Notes: generated by a model from the sequence alone, not told the origin. A DNA stretch of 64,000 bases from Dermatophilus congolensis (GCF_900187045.1 NZ_LT906453.1:992001-1056000); one strand, 5' to 3'. Numbered from the stretch's first letter, positions 1 to 8,791 are shown. Translations and numbers: made by a program.

Positions 1-8
1 CGAAGGCA

Positions 9-1097
9 GTGGCTGGGGTGGGGGTGGATGCCGGGATTGCTGTGCATTACGGGGATCCGTTGCGTGAGTCGCGTTTGTTGGAGCAGGGCGTGGCGGTGGC
101 GGATTTGTCGAATCGTGGTGTGGTGACGGTTTCGGGGCCGGATCGGTTGAGTTGGTTGAACTCGCTCACTACGCAGTTGTTGCTGGGGTTGGCGCCGCGG
201 CAGTCGATGAGCACGCTTGTGTTGGATCCGCAGGGGCGGATTGAGCATGACTTGCATGTTGTCGATGACGGTCAGACGTTGTGGATGACGGTTGAGCCGG
301 GTACCTCTGGTGCGGTTGTGGCGTGGCTGGATTCGATGAGGTTCATGCTGCGTGTTGAGGTTGCTGATGTCTCTGATCGGTTCGCGGTGGTGGGTGAGCC
401 GGTTGCGCGTGAGTCGGTTGAGGGCGAGTTGCTTGCCTGGGTGGATGCGTGGCCGGGGCCGGTTGGTGATACTGCGTGTTATGGGCCGGATGCGCCGGTG
501 TCGCGGCCGGTTCGTGGGCGTGCGGCGTTGCAGCGGCGGTTGGCCTCTGGGGATGCTGCTGGACAGGTTGTGTCTGAGCAGGTGGGGCAGGTTGTTCCAG
601 GGTTTGAGCATCCGGGGCGGGAGCGTGCGTGGCGTGAGGTGATTGTGCCTCGGGAGGGGATTGAAGGATTTGTTGGTGATCGGCCGTTAGCGGGTATGGC
701 TGCGGTTGAGGCGCAGCGGATTCAGGCGTGGCGTCCTCGGTGTGGTTATGAAACTGACAGTCGGACTATCCCTCATGAGTTGGATTGGCTTCGGGTGGCG
801 GTGCATCTGCGTAAGGGGTGTTATCGCGGTCAGGAGACGGTGGCGCGGGTTCATAATTTGGGTCGTCCGCCGCGCCGGTTGTTTTTTGCTCATCTGGATG
901 GTTCGGGGCATACGTTGCCTGATCTTGGTGCTGAGCTGACGTTGGATGGGCGTGTGGTGGGGCGGTTGTCGTCTGTGGCGATGCATCACGTGGATGGCCC
1001 GGTAGGTCTTGGGGTGGTGCGTAGGAACACTCCTGTTGATGCAGTGTTGTTGGCTGGTGATGTGACGGTTGCGCAGACCGTGATTGTGCAGCCGTGA
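9..1097 (+). CDS. ygfZ: YgfZ/GcvT-like folate-binding protein
   Basis: Tetrahydrofolate-binding protein of the YgfZ (IbaG/COG0354) family, which helps assemble or repair iron-sulfur clusters in the cytoplasm. The diagnostic motif K-G-C-Y-x-G-Q-E is present near residue 269, followed by the usual arginine-rich R-P-P-R-R turn. The N-terminus has the family pattern V-T-V-S-G-P-D-R-L-S-W-L-N-S-L. Length 362 aa is normal for actinobacterial members. The start used is GTG at 9, but the frame stays open to the left edge, so a few more residues may lie outside the window. dtd follows 28 bases later in the same direction, as often seen in actinomycetes. Confidence 0.9.
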   Translation: MAGVGVDAGIAVHYGDPLRESRLLEQGVAVADLSNRGVVTVSGPDRLSWLNSLTTQLLLGLAPRQSMSTLVLDPQGRIEHDLHVVDDGQTLWMTVEPGTSGAVVAWLDSMRFMLRVEVADVSDRFAVVGEPVARESVEGELLAWVDAWPGPVGDTACYGPDAPVSRPVRGRAALQRRLASGDAAGQVVSEQVGQVVPGFEHPGRERAWREVIVPREGIEGFVGDRPLAGMAAVEAQRIQAWRPRCGYETDSRTIPHELDWLRVAVHLRKGCYRGQETVARVHNLGRPPRRLFFAHLDGSGHTLPDLGAELTLDGRVVGRLSSVAMHHVDGPVGLGVVRRNTPVDAVLLAGDVTVAQTVIVQP

Positions 1098-1125
1098 TGT
1101 TTTTGGTTTGCGGTGAGGGGTTGTT

Positions 1126-1551
1126 GTGAGAGCAGTTGTGCAGCGGGCTACGCGTGGTGCGGTGCGGGTTGCTGGTGAGGTGGTTGGGCAGATCACGAGG
1201 CCGGGGTTGGTTGTCCTTGTTGCTGCGCATGTGAATGACACTGCGGCTGAGGTCGATGTGATGGCGCGCAAGATTGCTCAGTTGCGGTTGTCTCGTGATG
1301 AGACGTCGGTTAGTGATGATGGCGCGCCGGTTTTGTTGGTCAGTCAGTTCACTTTGTATGGGAGTACGCGTAAGGGGCGGCGTCCATCGTGGAGTGAGTC
1401 GGCGCGCGGTGATGTGGCTGAGCCGTTGTTTGATGCGTTGGTTGAGGCTTTGCGGGCGCAGGGTGTGGAGGTTGCAACGGGGCGCTTTGGCGCTGATATG
1501 GAGGTGGAGTTGGTTAATGATGGGCCGTTTACGGTGATTGTTGATGTGTGA
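1126..1551 (+). CDS. dtd: D-aminoacyl-tRNA deacylase
   Basis: Hydrolyses the ester bond of D-aminoacyl-tRNAs (and Gly-tRNA-Ala), preventing entry of D-residues into proteins. The 141-aa protein is full length: N-terminal M-R-A-V-V-Q-R-A, the active-site S-Q-F-T-L-Y-G motif near residue 70, and the C-terminal N-D-G-P-F-T motif that corresponds to the cross-subunit Gly-cisPro-like loop region of the family. The start is GTG at 1126, directly after a G-rich stretch. It lies just downstream of ygfZ and is probably co-transcribed. Confidence 0.95.
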   Translation: MRAVVQRATRGAVRVAGEVVGQITRPGLVVLVAAHVNDTAAEVDVMARKIAQLRLSRDETSVSDDGAPVLLVSQFTLYGSTRKGRRPSWSESARGDVAEPLFDALVEALRAQGVEVATGRFGADMEVELVNDGPFTVIVDV

Positions 1552-1585
1552 CGTGTAGGTGTTGGTTGGTGTGTTCTGGGTGGAT

Positions 1586-1639
1586 GCGTACGTGAACACG
1601 GATCCACACGCTGCGGTTGGCAACCTGGGGCACGTACGC
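1586..1639. repeat. 9-bp inverted repeat before the DUF2516 gene
   Basis: GCGTACGTG at 1586-1594 is the exact reverse complement of CACGTACGC at 1631-1639, with 36 bases between. The right arm contains TACGCT (1635-1640), which resembles an actinobacterial -10 box, and the next gene starts 7 bases later. It could be an operator or a hairpin; nothing here distinguishes these. Confidence 0.4.
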
Positions 1640-1647
1640 TGGTGTGC

Positions 1648-1998
1648 ATGTTGGCGACCTTGATGACGTTGCAGAGCTTCGCGCTTTTGGCGTTGGGGGT
1701 GATTGCTTTTGGTGCGTCATTGTGGGCGTTGGTGGATTCTGTTTTGCATCCGGCTGGTTCGTATCAGGCGGCTGAAAAGCTTACGAAGCCTGCGTGGGTC
1801 GGGATTAATGCCGTGGCTGCGCTTATCACTTTTGTTGGTGTGACGAATGTGGCTGGGCTGGGGGCTTTTTCTTTGATCGCGATTGTTGCGGTTGGGGTGT
1901 ATTTCGCTGATGCCCGCCCTGCTTTGCGTCAATACACGCCCATGATTAAACGTCGTAAAGACTCTTCCGGTGGTTTTGGTCCGCACGGAAGCTGGTGA
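1648..1998 (+). CDS. DUF2516 family small membrane protein
   Basis: About 116 aa, matching the actinobacterial DUF2516 family of unknown function. Hydrophobic segments are visible near residues 6-28 and as a pair around 50-85. Between them is the family pattern of a V-D-S/A turn followed by a lysine-containing K-P-A-W stretch, and after them Y-F-A-D-A-R-P-A-L. The C-terminus is basic and then Gly/Ser-rich, probably cytoplasmic. The ATG at 1648 is preferred; a GTG two codons upstream (1642) is also possible. No Shine-Dalgarno is visible, and the TACGCT box 7 bases upstream suggests a leaderless message. Confidence 0.8.
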   Translation: MLATLMTLQSFALLALGVIAFGASLWALVDSVLHPAGSYQAAEKLTKPAWVGINAVAALITFVGVTNVAGLGAFSLIAIVAVGVYFADARPALRQYTPMIKRRKDSSGGFGPHGSW

Positions 1999-2020
1999 GT
2001 TTTTTTAACGCTCTGGTCCT

Positions 2021-2866
2021 TTAGGGTGCTACAGCGTCCCAGTGGATAGTTACTTCTCCTAGGCGCCAGCGTCGTGGCCCATCCAGTAGTGGCCAACCGC
2101 GGTCGCGTAGGTTTGCGCAGGCTGCAATGAACCATTGTCGTTGACCGAAGGTCGCGTGGTGGCTGTTGCGGGCCCATACGTCATCCCAGTCGGTGAGGAA
2201 TGCGTTGATGCGTGTTCCGGGGATGTTGTGGTGGATGAGTGCTTTGGGTAGGCGTTCGGCGATGTCAGAGGGGCGTTGCCAGGCGCCGTGTTTGATGGAG
2301 ATGGTCAGGTGAATGGGGCCGGAGCGATTCAGGGTGATCCAGGTGGTGCGGCGGCCTAGCTCGTTGCAGGTTCCGTCGATGACGATGCCCTCGGGGGTTA
2401 GTCGTGAGCACAGTGTTTCCCATGCCTGGGGTACGTCTTTTTCGTCGTATTGACGTAGAACGTTGAATGCGCGGATGACGGTAGCTTGGGCATTGTCGGG
2501 TAGCGGCGTTTCGAATCCGCCGAGCGCAAAGTCGACGGCGATGGGTTCAGGGTGTCCAGTTTTTCTGCGCTGCTGCATGACTGTGTGGGCGTGGTGTACG
2601 CGTTGTGGATCGATTTCGAGTCCGCGGATGCGTAGGTTTGCGGTGTGGGTGTGGCGGGCGATGTCGGGGTGGGCGGCTAAGTGGTTGGCCATGTCGAGGG
2701 TGGTGATGGGGGAGGCGCCGTAGCCGAGGTCGACGATCCAGGTGGGGTTGTTACGGCGGGTGAGCAGATGTGTGTGCATGGAAGCGAGCCACCTGTCGCA
2801 GCGGCGCAGGCGGTTGGGGTTGGTGGTTCCACGAGTGATTTCACCCATCGGTTTTGTCGCGCCCAC
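2021..2866 (-). CDS. class I SAM-dependent methyltransferase (substrate unknown)
   Basis: 281-aa protein of a family commonly found beside mshA in actinomycetes. The SAM-binding motif I reads V-D-L-G-Y-G-A-S-P near residue 45, and the acidic residue ending the second strand is in R-G-L-E-I-D-P. The substrate cannot be inferred. The start is GTG at 2866; an ATG six codons later (2848) is an alternative. It is transcribed away from mshA, so the 134 bases between them hold promoters for both. Confidence 0.75.
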   Translation of the reverse strand: MGATKPMGEITRGTTNPNRLRRCDRWLASMHTHLLTRRNNPTWIVDLGYGASPITTLDMANHLAAHPDIARHTHTANLRIRGLEIDPQRVHHAHTVMQQRRKTGHPEPIAVDFALGGFETPLPDNAQATVIRAFNVLRQYDEKDVPQAWETLCSRLTPEGIVIDGTCNELGRRTTWITLNRSGPIHLTISIKHGAWQRPSDIAERLPKALIHHNIPGTRINAFLTDWDDVWARNSHHATFGQRQWFIAACANLRDRGWPLLDGPRRWRLGEVTIHWDAVAP

Positions 2867-3000
2867 TGCCGAACCATATCTGGAGGTGTTGGGTCGGTGC
2901 GCGCTGGGCTAGGTGCTTGTGTAGTGCGCGGTTGGGGTTATTGGGGGTGGTGGCGGCAGTATGACCAGCGAAACGTCACATGTGAGAAGGGGAGGCCGTC

Positions 3001-4266
3001 GTGGCCGGTTCGGTCGATGTGCAGGCACCTGTCCGTCGGGTGGCGATGTTGTCGTTTCATACGTCGCCGTTGGATCAGCCCGGTACAGGGGACGCCGGTG
3101 GGATGAATGTGTATGTGGTGGAGGTTGCGCGGCATTTGGCTGCGATGGGGGTGGAGGTTGTTATTTTTACGCGCAAGACGTCGGCGTCGTTGCCTGATGA
3201 GGTGCAGTTGTGTCCGGGGGTGGTGGTGCGGCACGTGCTTGCGGGGCCGTATGAGGGGTTGGATAAGAATTTGCTGCCGTCGCAGTTGTGTGCGTTCGCT
3301 GCGGGGGTGATGCGTGAGGTTGCTGGGCGCCCTGAGGGGCATTACGACGTGGTGCATTCGCATTACTGGTTGTCGGGTCAGGTGGGGTGGCTGGCGGCGC
3401 AGCGGTGGAACGTGCCGTTGGTGCACACGATGCACACGATGGCGAAGGTAAAGAATGCGTTGTTGGCGCCTGGGGATGCGGCCGAGCCGTTGGTTCGTGA
3501 GATTGGTGAAGAGCAGGTGGTCTCGATTGCTGATCGGTTGGTGGCTAATACAGTGCGAGAGCGAGATGAGCTGGTCTCGTTTTATGGGGCGTCGGCTGAT
3601 GTGGTGGAGGTGGTGCCTCCGGGGGTTGATTTAGAGACTTTTACGCCAGGTGATCCTCGGGTTGCGCGTGCGGTGACCGGGCTGCCTGAGGATGCGCTTG
3701 TGGTGTGTTTTGTGGGGAGGATTCAGCCGTTGAAGGCACCTGATTTGCTGGTGGATGTGGTGGCTGATGTGGCCTCTCGGCGCCCGGATTTGGGGCAGCG
3801 GTTGAGATTGGTGGTGATTGGGGGACCGTCGGGTACGGGGTTGGAGCGTCCGAGGCTTGTGTTGGATCGGGCGGCTGAGTTGGGTGTGGAGCATATGTTG
3901 CTGACCTCGCCGCCGGTGGAGCGGGAGGTGTTGGCGCAGTGGTATCGCAGTGCGGACATTGTGGGTGTTCCTTCTCACAACGAGTCGTTTGGGTTGGTGG
4001 CGATTGAGGCGCAGGCGTGTGGTGTGCCGGTGGTGGCTGCGGCTGTGGGTGGGTTGCCGACGGCTGTGAAGGGGGGTGTTTTGGTGCCGACTCATGATGT
4101 GGGGGAGTGGTCGTTGGTGTTCGAACGTCTTCTCGATGATGCGGATCGACGTGCGCAGTTGGGGCGGGTTGGGTATGAGCATGCGCAGTCTTTTGGCTGG
4201 GCGGCGACGGCGGAGCGGGTGTTGGAGGTGTATGCCGATGCGGTGGCGCATCGGCGGGGGGAGTGA
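3001..4266 (+). CDS. mshA: D-inositol-3-phosphate glycosyltransferase, mycothiol biosynthesis
   Basis: First committed enzyme of mycothiol synthesis: transfers GlcNAc from UDP-GlcNAc to 1L-myo-inositol-1-phosphate. It is a GT4-family, GT-B fold enzyme of 421 aa, normal for MshA. Family signatures are the N-terminal H-T-S-P-L[14 protein letters not shown] loop, [17 protein letters not shown] near the start of the C-terminal domain, and the donor-binding [15 protein letters not shown]. The start is GTG at 3001, with GGGGAGG six bases upstream. mscR at 11 kb is a second mycothiol gene in the window. Confidence 0.95.
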   Translation: MAGSVDVQAPVRRVAMLSFHTSPLDQPGTGDAGGMNVYVVEVARHLAAMGVEVVIFTRKTSASLPDEVQLCPGVVVRHVLAGPYEGLDKNLLPSQLCAFAAGVMREVAGRPEGHYDVVHSHYWLSGQVGWLAAQRWNVPLVHTMHTMAKVKNALLAPGDAAEPLVREIGEEQVVSIADRLVANTVRERDELVSFYGASADVVEVVPPGVDLETFTPGDPRVARAVTGLPEDALVVCFVGRIQPLKAPDLLVDVVADVASRRPDLGQRLRLVVIGGPSGTGLERPRLVLDRAAELGVEHMLLTSPPVEREVLAQWYRSADIVGVPSHNESFGLVAIEAQACGVPVVAAAVGGLPTAVKGGVLVPTHDVGEWSLVFERLLDDADRRAQLGRVGYEHAQSFGWAATAERVLEVYADAVAHRRGE

Positions 4267-4325
4267 GCTTGTGGTTTGGTGATGCGATTGCTGGGTTGTT
4301 GTGCTGAGGTTTGGGGGTGAAGTCA

Positions 4326-4337
4326 TAGAGTGGGGGT
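4326..4337 (+). promoter_or_regulatory. -10 box directly before gpmA, possible leaderless start
   Basis: TAGAGT at 4326-4331 fits the actinobacterial TANNNT -10 consensus and ends six bases before the gpmA ATG. The intervening six bases are GGGGGT, which could also act as a short Shine-Dalgarno. No convincing -35 was seen. Confidence 0.35.
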
Positions 4338-5081
4338 ATGACTTACAAGCTCGTCCTGCTCCGCCATGGTGAGAGCGAATGGAATGCGAAAAACCTGTTC
4401 ACCGGTTGGGTCGATGTTGACTTGTCCGAGAAGGGTCGCGCCGAGGCAGCTCGTGCTGGTGAGCTGTTGAAGTCCAACGGTGTGCTTCCGGATGTGTTGC
4501 ACACGTCGTTGCTGCGTCGGGCTATTAAGACGGCCAACTTGGCTTTGGATGTGGCTGATCGTCACTGGGTTCCGGTGAAGCGTAGTTGGCGGCTTAATGA
4601 GCGTCATTACGGCAAGCTGCAGGGTCTGAACAAAAAAGAGATTCGTGACCAGTTTGGCGATGAGCAGTTTATGCAGTGGCGTCGTTCGTATGATGTTCCG
4701 CCGCCGGAGATTGACCCAGGTAACGAGTTCAGCCAGTTAAATGATCTGCGTTATGCGGATATTGATGGTGGTGCACCATTGACTGAATGTTTGAAGGATG
4801 TCGTGGCGCGTATGTTGCCTTATTGGGAGAGCGACATTAAGCCCGATTTGGTGGCGGGTAAAACAGTTGCGATTGCCGCGCATGGAAACAGTTTGCGTGC
4901 ATTGGTGAAGCATCTTGATGGTATTAGCGATGAGGATATTGCGGCGTTGAACATCCCGACGGGTATTCCGCTGCTTTATGAACTTGATGAGAATTTCGCT
5001 CCGGTTGTTAAGGGTGGCACGTATCTTGACCCGGAGGCTGCGAAGGCTGCTGCTGAAGCGGTTGCTAATCAGGGCAAGTAA
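4338..5081 (+). CDS. gpmA: 2,3-bisphosphoglycerate-dependent phosphoglycerate mutase
   Basis: Glycolytic/gluconeogenic interconversion of 3- and 2-phosphoglycerate. At 247 aa it is the usual bacterial dPGM length. The phosphohistidine motif L-R-H-G-E-S-E-W-N is at residues 8-16. [13 protein letters not shown] follows, and the second catalytic histidine is in [10 protein letters not shown] strong hairpin follows the gene at 5113-5150. Confidence 0.95.
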   Translation: MTYKLVLLRHGESEWNAKNLFTGWVDVDLSEKGRAEAARAGELLKSNGVLPDVLHTSLLRRAIKTANLALDVADRHWVPVKRSWRLNERHYGKLQGLNKKEIRDQFGDEQFMQWRRSYDVPPPEIDPGNEFSQLNDLRYADIDGGAPLTECLKDVVARMLPYWESDIKPDLVAGKTVAIAAHGNSLRALVKHLDGISDEDIAALNIPTGIPLLYELDENFAPVVKGGTYLDPEAAKAAAEAVANQGK

Positions 5082-5112
5082 TTCATTTGGCGTTGTTGTT
5101 GCTGTGTGAATG

Positions 5113-5150
5113 CAAGGGGTGCCTCGCTGTTATTGGCGGGGCACCCCTTG
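5113..5150. terminator. bidirectional terminator between gpmA and phoU
   Basis: A 15-bp stem (5113-5127 with 5136-5150, one G-T pair) encloses an 8-base loop. It lies between two convergent genes, so it can stop transcription from both sides. The outer 11 pairs are perfect. No long T run follows. Confidence 0.8.
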
Positions 5151-5167
5151 TTGCTGTGTAAGCGCTG

Positions 5168-5818
5168 TTAGGCACGTTGTTCGATGATGCCGGTGACGAG
5201 GTATTGCATTTGTTCGCCGACTGAGACGGCGTGGTCACCGAAGCGTTCGTAGTAGCGGGCTAGCAGGGCCAGGTCGATGGATGTTTTACGGTCGTGCGGG
5301 GCGTTTTCGCTGGTGATGAGGTTGTAGATTTCGCGATGGAGGGCGTCTAGTCGGTCGTCTGTTAGGTCGAGGGTGTTGACGGCGTCCATATCTTTGGTGG
5401 TGATAATTCCGCCGACTTGGGTGATGAGTTTGTTAGCTACTTGAGCCATTTCGAGGATGCTTGCGCGGGCTTCGGGGGGTACTGCGGCTTCGGGGTAGCG
5501 AAGTCGGGCTACTTTGGCGACGTGGACGGCTAGGTCGCCCATGCGTTCGATGCTGGCTGCCATGCGTAGAGCGGTGACGATGATGCGTAGGTCTGTGGCG
5601 ACGGGTTGTTGGCGGGCGAGGGTGTCGACGGCGACGAGGTTAATTTTTTTCTCGAGTGCGTCGAGTTGCTCGTCTGCGGAGATGACGGTTTGGGTCAGTT
5701 CGAGGTCAGCGTCCAGGAGCGCGTTGGTGGCCCGTGACATGGATGAGGCGGCCAAGCGGGTCATTTCTACGAGGTCGTCGGTGAGTTGGTCGAGTACTTC
5801 GTGGAAGGCGTCGCGCAT
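5168..5818 (-). CDS. phoU: phosphate signalling regulator PhoU
   Basis: Cytoplasmic helical-bundle protein that links the Pst phosphate transporter to the partner histidine kinase and represses the Pho response when phosphate is ample. The 216-aa product has the two repeated PhoU domains, each with a metal-cluster motif of the E/D-x-x-x-D type: D-x-x-L-D-A-L-E-K around residue 55 and the C-terminal A-R-Y-Y-E-R-F-G-D-H-A-V. The start ATG at 5818 is fixed by the upstream AGGAGG (5821-5828 on the complementary strand). The open frame extends 30 codons further without such support. The gene is divergent from senX3-regX3, the usual actinobacterial arrangement. Confidence 0.92.
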   Translation of the reverse strand: MRDAFHEVLDQLTDDLVEMTRLAASSMSRATNALLDADLELTQTVISADEQLDALEKKINLVAVDTLARQQPVATDLRIIVTALRMAASIERMGDLAVHVAKVARLRYPEAAVPPEARASILEMAQVANKLITQVGGIITTKDMDAVNTLDLTDDRLDALHREIYNLITSENAPHDRKTSIDLALLARYYERFGDHAVSVGEQMQYLVTGIIEQRA

Positions 5819-6174
5819 AGTTCCTCCTGCTGTGTGTGTGCGCCGCCGTGGCGTGGAGTGACCGGGGTGTGCCAGCGGGTTTGGGCGCGTGGGTAGGGGG
5901 TCAGTCAATCAGGTTCAGGTTGGTTGGGGGTGTCTGGTCGTGGGCGAGTTGGTGTCTGTTGGGGTGGTGGGTGTGGTTTGTGTGAACGGGTGGTGGCGTG
6001 GTGGCGAATCCTTGGTGTCGATGGTGTGGTTGGTGATGGGTTGCGGGGGTTTGGTGGAGTGAGGGTGCGTAGGGTGGCGGGGTGGGTTCAATTGTTGCGG
6101 AGGTGAGGCGGTGGGTTGGGCGTGTCGTGGGGGTTGGTGCTGAGCGCGGTGTTGGTGGGGTGAATGGTGGGGGT
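5819..6174. promoter_or_regulatory. divergent phoU/senX3 intergenic region
   Basis: About 350 bases between divergent starts hold the promoters of phoU and the sensor-kinase operon. The plus strand is strongly G/T-rich. A direct repeat CAGGTT-CAGGTT lies near 5909-5920. I could not make out a convincing pair of GTTCACC-type Pho boxes. An in-frame stop at 6070 closes the kinase frame upstream. Confidence 0.4.
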
Positions 6175-7242
6175 GTGAGTGTTCGTGATGTGCGTTCTTC
6201 GGGGTCGGTAGATACCTCTGAAATGTTTGATCGGTTGATCGCTGCGTTCAAGGAGTGCGTGATGGTCATCGATTCGCGGGATCGGGTGGTGCGTTCGAGT
6301 CCGTCGACGTCGGTGATGGGGTTGTTGCGTGGTCAGGATTTGGTGCATGACGAGTTGCGGGCGGTGGTGCGTCATGCGCGTCGGATGGGGCAGAGCAGTG
6401 AGCATGAGTTCACGTTGACGCGGGATCGTTTTGTTGATGCGCGGGTGTCGGTGGCGGTGCGTGCTGTGGATTTGGGGTCGGGTTTTGTGGCGTTGTTTGT
6501 GGAGGATAGGACGCGTGCGCAGCGGGTGGAGGATGTGCGTCGGGATTTTGTGGCGAATGTGTCGCATGAGTTGAAGACGCCGGTGGGTGGGATCGCGTTG
6601 TTGGCTGAGGCGGTGTTAGATGCGTGTGAGGATCCGCAGACGGTGGCGAGGTTTGCGCGTCGGATTCAGATGGAGTCTTCACGGTTGACGCGGTTGGTGC
6701 AGGACATTGTTGATTTGTCGCGGTTGCAGGTGGATGAGGCGATTTCGGATCCGGTGCCGGTGACGGTGACGGCTGTGGTGCGTGATGCGTTGGAGAGTGT
6801 TCAGACTCTTGCGGAGTCTCGTGATGTGGAGATGGTGTTTGAGGGTGATGAGCGGGCGCAGGTAGTGGGTGATCACCGGATGTTGGTGATTGCGGTGAGT
6901 AATTTGTTGTCGAATGCGATTAATTATTCGGCTGAGCGTACGCGGGTGGCGGTGACTGTGCGTTCTGTTGGTGGGGTGGTTGAGGTTGCTGTGGCTGATC
7001 AGGGGACGGGGATTGCGCCGGAGGCGTTAGAGCGGGTTTTTGAGCGTTTCTATCGGGTGGATGAGGCACGTTCGCGTGCTACGGGTGGGACGGGGTTGGG
7101 GTTGGCGATTGTGAAGCACATATGTACGAATCATGGGGGTGAGGTGAAGGTGTGGAGCAAGTTGGGGGAGGGGTCTACTTTTACGGTTCGGTTGCCGCAG
7201 ATGCCTGGTGTTGATGCGGTTTCAGGGGGTGTGGGGGTGTGA
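6175..7242 (+). CDS. senX3: SenX3-type histidine kinase without visible membrane anchor
   Basis: Sensor kinase expected to phosphorylate RegX3 in phosphate-responsive signalling. A PAS-like region (roughly codons 6229-6510) leads into the phospho-acceptor box D-F-V-A-N-V-S-H-E-L-K-T-P, then the N box N-L-L-S-N-A-I-N-Y-S, the G1 box D-Q-G-T-G-I-A-P-E and G2 box G-T-G-L-G-L-A-I-V-K-H. Mycobacterial SenX3 begins with two membrane helices; none can be read here, and a stop at 6070 blocks an upstream extension. GTG at 6175, after GGTGGGGG, is the start I prefer. GTG 6082 is possible but adds a low-complexity Gly/Val/Arg stretch, and ATG 6226 is another choice. regX3 follows 73 bases on. Confidence 0.85.
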   Translation: MSVRDVRSSGSVDTSEMFDRLIAAFKECVMVIDSRDRVVRSSPSTSVMGLLRGQDLVHDELRAVVRHARRMGQSSEHEFTLTRDRFVDARVSVAVRAVDLGSGFVALFVEDRTRAQRVEDVRRDFVANVSHELKTPVGGIALLAEAVLDACEDPQTVARFARRIQMESSRLTRLVQDIVDLSRLQVDEAISDPVPVTVTAVVRDALESVQTLAESRDVEMVFEGDERAQVVGDHRMLVIAVSNLLSNAINYSAERTRVAVTVRSVGGVVEVAVADQGTGIAPEALERVFERFYRVDEARSRATGGTGLGLAIVKHICTNHGGEVKVWSKLGEGSTFTVRLPQMPGVDAVSGGVGV

Positions 7243-7315
7243 TGTGTTGTTGTGTTGCGGTGTAGGCGTGGCGAGGTGCTGCGTTGTGCGGTTGTTGTGA
7301 TTGGAGGGTTGGCGT

Positions 7316-7999
7316 ATGACGCACATTTTGGTGGTTGAGGACGAGGAGTCGTTTTCTGACCCGTTGTCATATCTCTTGCGTAAGGAGGGGTATGAGGTGT
7401 CGGTGTCGGCTGATGGTGTGTCTGCGGTGCGGGATTTCGCTGTTGTTCGGCCGGATTTGGTGTTGTTGGATTTGATGCTTCCGGGGTTGGAGGGGGTGGA
7501 AGTGTGTAAGCGGATCCGGGCAGATTCTTCGGTGCCGATCATTATGTTGACGGCGAAGGATAGTGAGATTGACAAGGTGGTGGGGTTGGAGATTGGTGCG
7601 GATGATTATGTGACGAAGCCGTATTCGAGTCGTGAGTTGTTGGCTCGGGTGAAGGCGGTGTTGCGTCGTCGTGCTGAGCCGGAGGAGGTGGTGCCTGTGG
7701 CGTTGGGGGCTGGTCCGGTGCAGATGGATGTGGAGCGGCATGTGGTGAAGGTGCGGGGGGAGCAGATTTCTTTGCCGCTGAAGGAGTTTGAGCTGCTGGA
7801 GATGTTGTTGCGGAATGCGGGGCGTGTGTTGACTCGCATGCAGCTCATTGACCGGGTGTGGGGCAGTGACTATGTGGGGGATACCAAGACGCTCGATGTG
7901 CACATTAAGCGTCTGCGGACCAAGGTTGAGCAGGATCCGGGCAATCCGGTGCATATCGTGACGGTGCGGGGGTTGGGATACAAGTTTGAGGTGGTGTGA
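7316..7999 (+). CDS. regX3: RegX3-type OmpR-family response regulator
   Basis: DNA-binding response regulator paired with the SenX3-like kinase upstream; in mycobacteria it activates phosphate-starvation genes. The 227-aa protein has a receiver domain with phospho-acceptor D52 (L-V-L-L-D-L-M-L-P-G), acidic pocket E8-D9, T79 and K101 (V-T-K-P). It is followed by a winged-helix domain ending in the R-G-L-G-Y-K-F motif. The start ATG at 7316 has GGAGGG eight bases upstream (7303-7308). The longer frame, beginning inside that Shine-Dalgarno, is unlikely. Confidence 0.93.
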   Translation: MTHILVVEDEESFSDPLSYLLRKEGYEVSVSADGVSAVRDFAVVRPDLVLLDLMLPGLEGVEVCKRIRADSSVPIIMLTAKDSEIDKVVGLEIGADDYVTKPYSSRELLARVKAVLRRRAEPEEVVPVALGAGPVQMDVERHVVKVRGEQISLPLKEFELLEMLLRNAGRVLTRMQLIDRVWGSDYVGDTKTLDVHIKRLRTKVEQDPGNPVHIVTVRGLGYKFEVV

Positions 8000-8017
8000 G
8001 GTGTGCGGGCCATGCGT

Positions 8018-8064
8018 AAGCGGGTGGTGGTGAGGCGCTGTTAGGCGTTCACCACCACCCGCTT
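8018..8064. terminator. terminator between regX3 and the lipoprotein gene
   Basis: A perfect 16-bp stem (8018-8033 with 8049-8064) with a 15-base loop sits between two convergent genes, so it can serve both. The stem is very GC-rich. There is no T tract. Confidence 0.8.
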
Positions 8065-8080
8065 GAGGTGCGTGGGGTTA

Positions 8081-8791
8081 TTAGTTGTGTTCGTGGTCGG
8101 TGTGTTCGTCATCCTCGGTGGTGGCTGTGGGGGTGGAGGTTGACTCTGCGGTGGGGGTGCTGGTTCCGCGTGGGCGTGCGGAGTCAGTGGATGATTCGCT
8201 GGGGGTTGCTGTCCCTGATGGGGTGCTGGTGGAGGTTGCTGGCGCGGTGGGTTTTAGGGAGGCGTAGTAGCCGGTGGGGGGAAGAACGGGGGCGTTGACG
8301 ACGTCTTGGCCAGCGCTGGTGATGACGGACAGGGGCATCATGCCGCCAGCTGTGGTGGGAACTTGGGGGAGGGTGACGCTAGCTGCGCCCTCTTTTTGGC
8401 CTCCGAATTGCAGGGAGCCTCCCGCGGGTACATCGAACTGCTGGCCGGGCTGCCCTTGCGGGTTCGCGAAGCCGACTTTGACTGGCTGCTGTGTGTTGTT
8501 GACGGCGAGGGCAGAGACTGTGCCGGGTTTGCCGTTTCCTTCGGAGATAACGACGACGTTTTGTAGGTGCAGGCCGCCCATTTCGAACATGGCGCCGTCG
8601 GCAGGTGCGTATGCCTTGTCTGTCTGGATGGGTGAGGTCCATTGGCAGCCAGCCAGGGCTAGGGCGGCGATTCCGGTGAGTCCTGCTGCCGCGAGGGAGC
8701 GCACTCGACCCGGGTGACGCCGGGAGACGGTGGCATCGGAGTTGGGGGTGTCGTTCTGGCCGGGCGTACCAGGGATTCGAGTTGTTCGCAT
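8081..8791 (-). CDS. secreted lipoprotein, LpqE-like
   Basis: About 236 aa with a lipoprotein signal: a basic stretch with R-R-H-P-G-R near residue 26, a hydrophobic run, then the lipobox L-A-L-A-G-C near residue 49, so the mature protein should be lipid-anchored outside the membrane. The middle part (G-G-L-H-L-Q-N-V-V-V-I onward) resembles mycobacterial LpqE, which also lies next to carD. The last 70 residues are Ser/Thr/Pro-rich and end in an acidic, histidine-containing tail (D-D-E-H-T-D-H-E-H-N) that might bind metal. Start codons GTG 8794 and ATG 8791 are adjacent. The LpqE assignment rests on synteny and weak similarity. Confidence 0.75.
   Translation of the reverse strand: MRTTRIPGTPGQNDTPNSDATVSRRHPGRVRSLAAAGLTGIAALALAGCQWTSPIQTDKAYAPADGAMFEMGGLHLQNVVVISEGNGKPGTVSALAVNNTQQPVKVGFANPQGQPGQQFDVPAGGSLQFGGQKEGAASVTLPQVPTTAGGMMPLSVITSAGQDVVNAPVLPPTGYYASLKPTAPATSTSTPSGTATPSESSTDSARPRGTSTPTAESTSTPTATTEDDEHTDHEHN

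Noticed and set aside
5924-6106. Small plus-strand ORF before senX3 as the missing membrane part
   Set aside because: Its translation is Gly/Val/Arg-rich without a hydrophobic helix, so it does not supply the lost N-terminus.
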